This document shows positions 58,944 through 64,000 of a stretch of 64,000 nucleotides of DNA, piece by piece (the first letter of the stretch is position 1; each line of letters begins with the position of its first letter). Position numbers and translations under genes: made by a program. Below the pieces are notes generated by a model. It saw only the letters and a list, made by a program, of their open reading frames with translations, did not search any database and was not told the origin of the DNA. The stretch is from Hofstenia miamia (Eukaryota > Xenacoelomorpha > Acoela): assembly GCA_004352715.1 (NCBI GenBank), contig SCFE01000033.1, positions 1,565,136 to 1,629,135 on the forward strand. Reading direction: 5' to 3'.

Positions 58944-59603
58944 NNNNNNNNNNNNNNNNNNNNNNNNNNNNNNNNNNNNNNNNNNNNNNNNNNNNNNNNN
59001 NNNNNNNNNNNNNNNNNNNNNNNNNNNNNNNNNNNNNNNNNNNNNNNNNNNNNNNNNNNNNNNNNNNNNNNNNNNNNNNNNNNNNNNNNNNNNNNNNNNN
59101 NNNNNNNNNNNNNNNNNNNNNNNNNNNNNNNNNNNNNNNNNNNNNNNNNNNNNNNNNNNNNNNNNNNNNNNNNNNNNNNNNNNNNNNNNNNNNNNNNNNN
59201 NNNNNNNNNNNNNNNNNNNNNNNNNNNNNNNNNNNNNNNNNNNNNNNNNNNNNNNNNNNNNNNNNNNNNNNNNNNNNNNNNNNNNNNNNNNNNNNNNNNN
59301 NNNNNNNNNNNNNNNNNNNNNNNNNNNNNNNNNNNNNNNNNNNNNNNNNNNNNNNNNNNNNNNNNNNNNNNNNNNNNNNNNNNNNNNNNNNNNNNNNNNN
59401 NNNNNNNNNNNNNNNNNNNNNNNNNNNNNNNNNNNNNNNNNNNNNNNNNNNNNNNNNNNNNNNNNNNNNNNNNNNNNNNNNNNNNNNNNNNNNNNNNNNN
59501 NNNNNNNNNNNNNNNNNNNNNNNNNNNNNNNNNNNNNNNNNNNNNNNNNNNNNNNNNNNNNNNNNNNNNNNNNNNNNNNNNNNNNNNNNNNNNNNNNNNN
59601 NNN
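58944..59603. other. Assembly gap, 660 N
   Basis: Unsequenced. The left flank is GC-richer (CGATCCGCCTAAGCGTGACC), suggesting that the gap holds a repeat. Confidence 0.99.
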
Positions 59604-60002
59604 CCCTTACGGCTGTGGCTAGCCACATATATACATACTAGCCACAAGATTGATACTTAAATTTGGTCATGCTTTGTAAATTATAAAAAATGTGTAGGTT
59701 AAAAATTATCAGTAATGCTAACAAACACTATTATTCAATACACCACGGCTTAAGTTTTAGTTGTAGTAAGTTTAACTGCGGAGGTGGACTGCCCTTTTTA
59801 AAGATGGGCGGTAGGGAAAGACCCTGAATTAAAGATTGTAAAGATTGTTCAAGTGTGGATTTAGAATAGCAAACAATTTTCCGACAGCATAGGTCTGAAA
59901 AATAAATACAAAATATCCCCAAAAATGTATTTGCCGATTATTATGAAGAAAATTAAAAATTCATAGTTAAAATATCAAATGTATTTATTTATCAAAATAT
60001 GA
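59604..60002. other. No gene seen
   Basis: AT-rich sequence between a gap and the mariner relic; nothing recognisable. Confidence 0.4.
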
Positions 60003-61640
60003 CCTTCTCCCAACGGTTCAGCAATTTATTAATACCATTTTTGTAAAAGTCTTTAGTATTAATCTGGGAAAAGTTATGCACTTTCCGTTTTCAAGTCATC
60101 TTCAATGTCGAATCTCCTATACTTCATAAGATTAAAAACAAGTGGAAATCTGTTGGGGAGAGGTCTGGTGTAGCATAATCTATTAAAAATCACAAAGAAA
60201 AGGAAAGTAACCAAGCTAGAATATTATTCAATCGTAAAACTGATTTTTACTTTTTTGTATTTTTAATAGAATTAGCATCACGTCATGTAATTTGAAAAAA
60301 TTGTAAAACAAGTATTTGCCGCTTTAACTTTTTGCCAAATCACGAGTGGAAGATTAGCAAGCAGCCATTAGCACGCAGAAATATTATATGTGGACTGCAG
60401 AAAACGAAACAGCGACAGGTACTTGTTTAAATAATATATACGTGTACGACTAGGGAGATTTTTTAACATGCTTAGCTGGCTAGCAATCGTTCGTTTTTAC
60501 ATGTAGTAATAAATCCGCGATAAGGCTAGTCAGCCGAACCTGGGTGTATTATATTTTTATTTATCTTATTTTAGATCTATATTTGGTACACCTTAGGAGA
60601 CCTATAAAGAGACCGATAATGACCGTTGATATGCATTGTATCGTATTGTTAACTTTTATTTATTTTAACTGTAAGTTAGGAAGCTGCTTTAGCTTATAGT
60701 TTGTATATAGTTTTATCTTTTTATCTTGTCGCAGCTAGTATCGTGCCTTGTTGCTAGTTTTAACTATCTTATATGTAGGCTAGGAAGCTGCTCTATTTAT
60801 TACATAGCTTTTATTTATTCAGCAGCTGGTGTCTCTGCATCTTAGCGTATTATATTATTATCTTAACACCACACATTATTGAGTGTGAGTTCGTAATTTA
60901 TTAGCACAAATAGTTAGGGCACACATGAGCATGAGCTAAGTTGTCGCAATATGGAAGTCTCGTAGCAGCGGATGGACTCTCAGCGACTGGATACCGCTTC
61001 GGGCAGTTACCTACTTATCGAACTGGAGTCTCGTGGAGCTACCTAAACAGTAGTGGTTAATTGTTGTACTTGGGTGGAACCTAATATAGATTAGTTCGAG
61101 CGCAAAGTGTATTAGAGACAAAGGAGTTCAACAAGATAGACATTACCCTGCTAAGGAGAAACTGCATGGCCGTATTACCAAATAGATACTCTTAAATGTA
61201 CATCTCAGCCTAGGTGATGATTCTACACTGGTGAATATGGTGGATGGAGCATAATCTCCCAGTTTAGTTCTGCTATCTTGACAAGCGTCATTTTTGCAAC
61301 GTGTGCTCGAGCATTATCTTGGAGAAACAAAACTTATTTTCTATTTACTAATGCAGGCTGTTTTTTTCAGCAAATTTTCTTGAACTCTTTCGAGTTGTTC
61401 ACAATATTTGTTAGCATTAATGGTTTCCCCTATTTTTAAGAACTCAGTGAATTATTCCTTGCAAGATCTTATTGATAATGTTACTGTTGATATTTTTTTA
61501 TAATTTACTTGATTCATCTATCTGCTTTGTAAATTCTAAATGCAGCGATGTTGCAATCCTCCGTTACACAGAGATATCACTTTTTTCCTATTAAATATGA
61601 AGCTGGCCGTTAGTGGAACTTAAGTTTGGAAAACGACACA
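60003..61640 (-). pseudogene. Mariner transposase relic, split by a solo LTR
   Basis: On the minus strand, from high to low coordinate: KKVI and GIIH blocks (about 61590-61440), GETINANKYCEQLERVQENL (about 61430-61375), LQDNARAHVAKMTLVKIAEL and HPPYSP (about 61320-61232), then, on the other side of an insertion, DLSPTDFHLF (about 60164-60135) and the C-terminal FYKNGINKLLNRWEKVIF (about 60060-60003). This is the order of a mariner DDE transposase. Stops, shifts and an extra piece of about 100 bp near 61480-61580 also break it. Confidence 0.8.
60165..61231. repeat. Solo LTR with CTGG target duplication
   Basis: The block 60169-61227 (1059 bp) starts TGTAGCATAATC and ends GATGATTCTACA, a TG...CA element with TGTAG/CTACA inverted ends. 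It is flanked by CTGG at 60165-60168 and 61228-61231. Removing it and one CTGG makes the mariner reading frame continuous across its conserved PPYSPD motif. The last ten bases, TGATTCTACA, and the first five equal those of the Gypsy LTRs in this window, so it probably belongs to a related family. Confidence 0.85.
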
Positions 61641-62145
61641 TTTTTAAAGATTATCTTATTGGCGTCAATTGAACCAACGGCATCGTATTTTAATCAATTA
61701 TGAGGAAATTTCATCATGTCAAAAATTTTATATCACCAGTTTAAATTGCTCTGAACACTTCAATTCGAACTTGTTTGATCACTTTCGGGAAATTCATGGT
61801 TTATTCACACTTGCTAGCATTCTCACTTTGCAGTATCGTACTCCACATCATGTTCGCTTATCAAATGATTACTTGATTTATTTCATTTATTCTTCTTTTA
61901 TAATAATTCATGAGTTTGCTGTAAAGGCAAGTTTTAGTACCATGTAGCAACGCTGTTCCGCATGGCTACTGATAATACAATACAACCCTGAAAGCAAAAT
62001 GTATGTTAGCAGTGATTATGAAATACGCATTTACTAAAATAAGAATAATTATGTTCGTTTTTAGACAGGAAAGTTCTAGTCTGATGATTTCCTGGCAATT
62101 TTCTGTGAAATATAACATGCTGACTTATTTAAAATTTTAGTAATA

Positions 62146-63023
62146 TACAGGGTGTAACAAAAGTAACCAGACGCTTGCAAAATGAAAGCAAGAACTGTAG
62201 TTACGCAGCTAAACATCAATGGATGGAAATTTAACTGTGATGGTTCGCCTTGCTGCAACAGCGATGTTATATGTTTAATCGATTTGGGGTTCAGATTTTT
62301 CATTCAAATTTTTGAAATCGTCATTCCTATTGATCGTTATTCAAGGATGATGATCAGAGACTGACTTGAGTAATAAAGGCTTACTTACTAAAGATAAAAG
62401 TTTATGGTAGAAACCCACACACTATGGACGATNNNNNNNNNNNNNNNNNNNNNNNNNNNNNNNNNNNNNNNNNNNNNNNNNNNNNNNNNNNNNNNNNNNN
62501 NNNNNNNNNNNNNNNNNNNNNNNNNNNNNNNNNNNNNNNNNNNNNNNNNNNNNNNNNNNNNNNNNNNNNNNNNNNNNNNNNNNNNNNNNNNNNNNNNNNN
62601 NNNNNNNNNNNNNNNNNNNNNNNNNNNNNNNNNNNNNNNNNNNNNNNNNNNNNNNNNNNNNNNNNNNNNNNNNNNNNNNNNNNNNNNNNNNNNNNNNNNN
62701 NNNNNNNNNNNNNNNNNTGAAGAATGCTATTACCGATGAAATTCGTGCTATAGCATTAGATTTGGTGAACAAGGTGTGCCGGTCTGTTCGTGACTGCATT
62801 TGCAAATGTATTGAACATGATGGTCATCATTTTGAACATTCTCTATGAACACTTTCTTCTTTTATGATTAATCTTTTTGGACATTATAGCCTCAGTAAGT
62901 TGTTTTAGATTCGCTACACTGTATATTTTACTATGAATGATTCGTTTTTTTATTCCTATTCTTATGAATAAAGTTAGATTTCTCGTAAAATGAAGCGTCT
63001 GGTTACTTTTGTTATACCCTGTA
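62146..63023 (+). mobile_element. Short Tc1/mariner-type transposon with 29-bp inverted repeats
   Basis: The left end, CAGGGTGTAACAAAAGTAAC and nine more bases (62148-62176), is matched by the inverted right end (62993-63021) with one mismatch, and TA flanks both sides. At 874 bp including a 285-N gap (62433-62717) it is too short for a full element. Inside, plus-strand 62718-62850 reads EIRAIALDLVNKVCRSVRDC then CIEHDGHHFEHSL, a typical C-terminus of DDE_3-type transposases, so it is an internally deleted copy of a larger element. Confidence 0.88.
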
Positions 63024-63976
63024 TGATAATTTTTTAAGTATTGGATCATTGAAAAACACATAAGCAAAATCAATATCAATTGTAAATATAAATGAATTCC
63101 TCAATCTGCAAAAGTTCGCAATGTAATTAAACACATTTATATCTGCATTGCATTCAATATCATGTTCCAAATTCATGGGTAGAAGATTTTGAAGACCTAT
63201 TACTGCTCAGTCTATGAACAAGGACTTCACTGTTTTATAGCCTATCTTAATATATGCAAAATCCTTTTTTACAGTAAATATCAGGAAAAGTTAAGATTTT
63301 ATCATTTCATTGCTTAGTTAGTGTAATTTTAAGCTTACCTATAATATGTTTATAGACACATCTATTTTCGTTCTTCGGCGTTTTAAGATAAAGTTTTTTG
63401 GGAAAATTCAATTTAAAATTTGCATTTCTAAATTTTAATTCAAAATTATTCGTATCCATCTAGTATATACCACATTGCCTTCATCTGGTTACGTAGCATG
63501 ATTATCAACAAATTAAATGATATTATTATTTTATTAATGCATTTGTTCACTCTTCGGCGTTTTGCTAATAACTGAAACAAATGCTGTTTGCAGCACTTAG
63601 CGTTATAGGTGCACAAACACCGTGAGTAGATTTATTTGAAATTGCTAGTTGCTTATGCTTAAAAATATATAATATTAAAGAATATTTTCATAATTTTTAT
63701 AATATTGAATATTTTATTATATTAGCGAATTATAAAAATTAAGCATTTAAATTTCGTTTTTTATACTATTATAGCTCTATTTTATAAAATTGCTTAATAT
63801 TCAATCGTTTATTGTAAGGAATGCATACTACCTGTTAAATGCTAAACTTTTATTCATCAACACAAAAATACTAAATTTTTTATTTCCAAACGGACTCATT
63901 AAATTGACCATTCAATTAGTTCATTTTGAACTTTCGTCGTCTGTGTAGTATTTGAACATTTGCAAAATGGACATAT
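63024..63976. other. AT-rich DNA, no gene seen
   Basis: No supported feature. A GCGTT word with flanking CTTCGGCGTTTT recurs at 63376 and 63553, too little to call. Confidence 0.4.
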
Positions 63977-64000
63977 TTATATATATATATATATATATAT
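63977..64000. repeat. TA dinucleotide microsatellite
   Basis: Uninterrupted AT alternation running to the window end; total length unknown. Confidence 0.95.

Noticed and set aside
1-64000. CRISPR arrays, bacterial operons or ribosomal RNA genes
   Set aside because: None seen; the window is eukaryotic with spliced genes and transposons.

Overview
This window is animal (metazoan) nuclear DNA. It is AT-rich and intron-containing, carries single-copy genes with clear animal orthologues, and has a heavy load of retrotransposons and DNA transposons typical of an invertebrate genome. I cannot name the species. Two well-conserved host genes lie in the first 15.3 kb. MED12 (Mediator kinase-module subunit) is on the minus strand; its first 14 coding exons run from 13059 down to 35 and the gene leaves the window on the left. 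TRAM1 (ER translocon-associated membrane protein) is on the plus strand, complete in 12 exons from 13283 to 15239. They are head to head, with only 223 bp between start codons, so they very likely share a bidirectional promoter; that interval holds a perfect CRE palindrome and a near-CRE site. Both genes contain a class of 38-43 nt introns ending in TAG.

From about 15.3 kb on, the window is mostly repeat-derived. In order: LINE relics (17.1-18.7 kb); a hAT dimerisation relic (19.1 kb); a higher-order tandem repeat (19.9-20.3 kb); a whole but decayed hAT transposon with terminal repeats and target duplication (20.85-22.85 kb); AT-rich DNA with a second tandem repeat (24.8-25.1 kb); a GC-rich island (26.7-27.6 kb); a Tc1-like DD36E transposon (27.8-28.6 kb, running into a gap); a CR1/Rex1-like LINE (about 30.1-31.8 kb); a minus-strand Ty3/Gypsy element (31.8-38.0 kb); a near-intact LINE (38.3-41.4 kb); and a 10.8 kb plus-strand Gypsy element of the same family with both LTRs (41.95-52.79 kb). 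That last element has an unusual 3.3 kb coding-like region after integrase and has lost catalytic aspartates in protease and reverse transcriptase.

The right end (52.8-64 kb) holds a third Gypsy pol fragment, an inverted pair of small secreted PAN/apple-like protein genes (one with an early stop), a mariner relic split by a solo LTR with a 4-bp target duplication, and a short Tc1/mariner-type element with terminal inverted repeats. The end of the window is a TA microsatellite.

Assembly quality affects reading. There are seven N gaps (9507-10506, 27365-27461, 28603-29602, 53233-54232, 55799-56491, 58944-59603, 62433-62717). Two places show a single N flanked by near-identical 450- and 424-bp direct copies, which are unmerged contig ends rather than biology. 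A one-base frame break in MED12 exon 3 is probably also an assembly error. All exon joins were inferred by hand from reading frame, GT-AG sites and remembered orthologue similarity.
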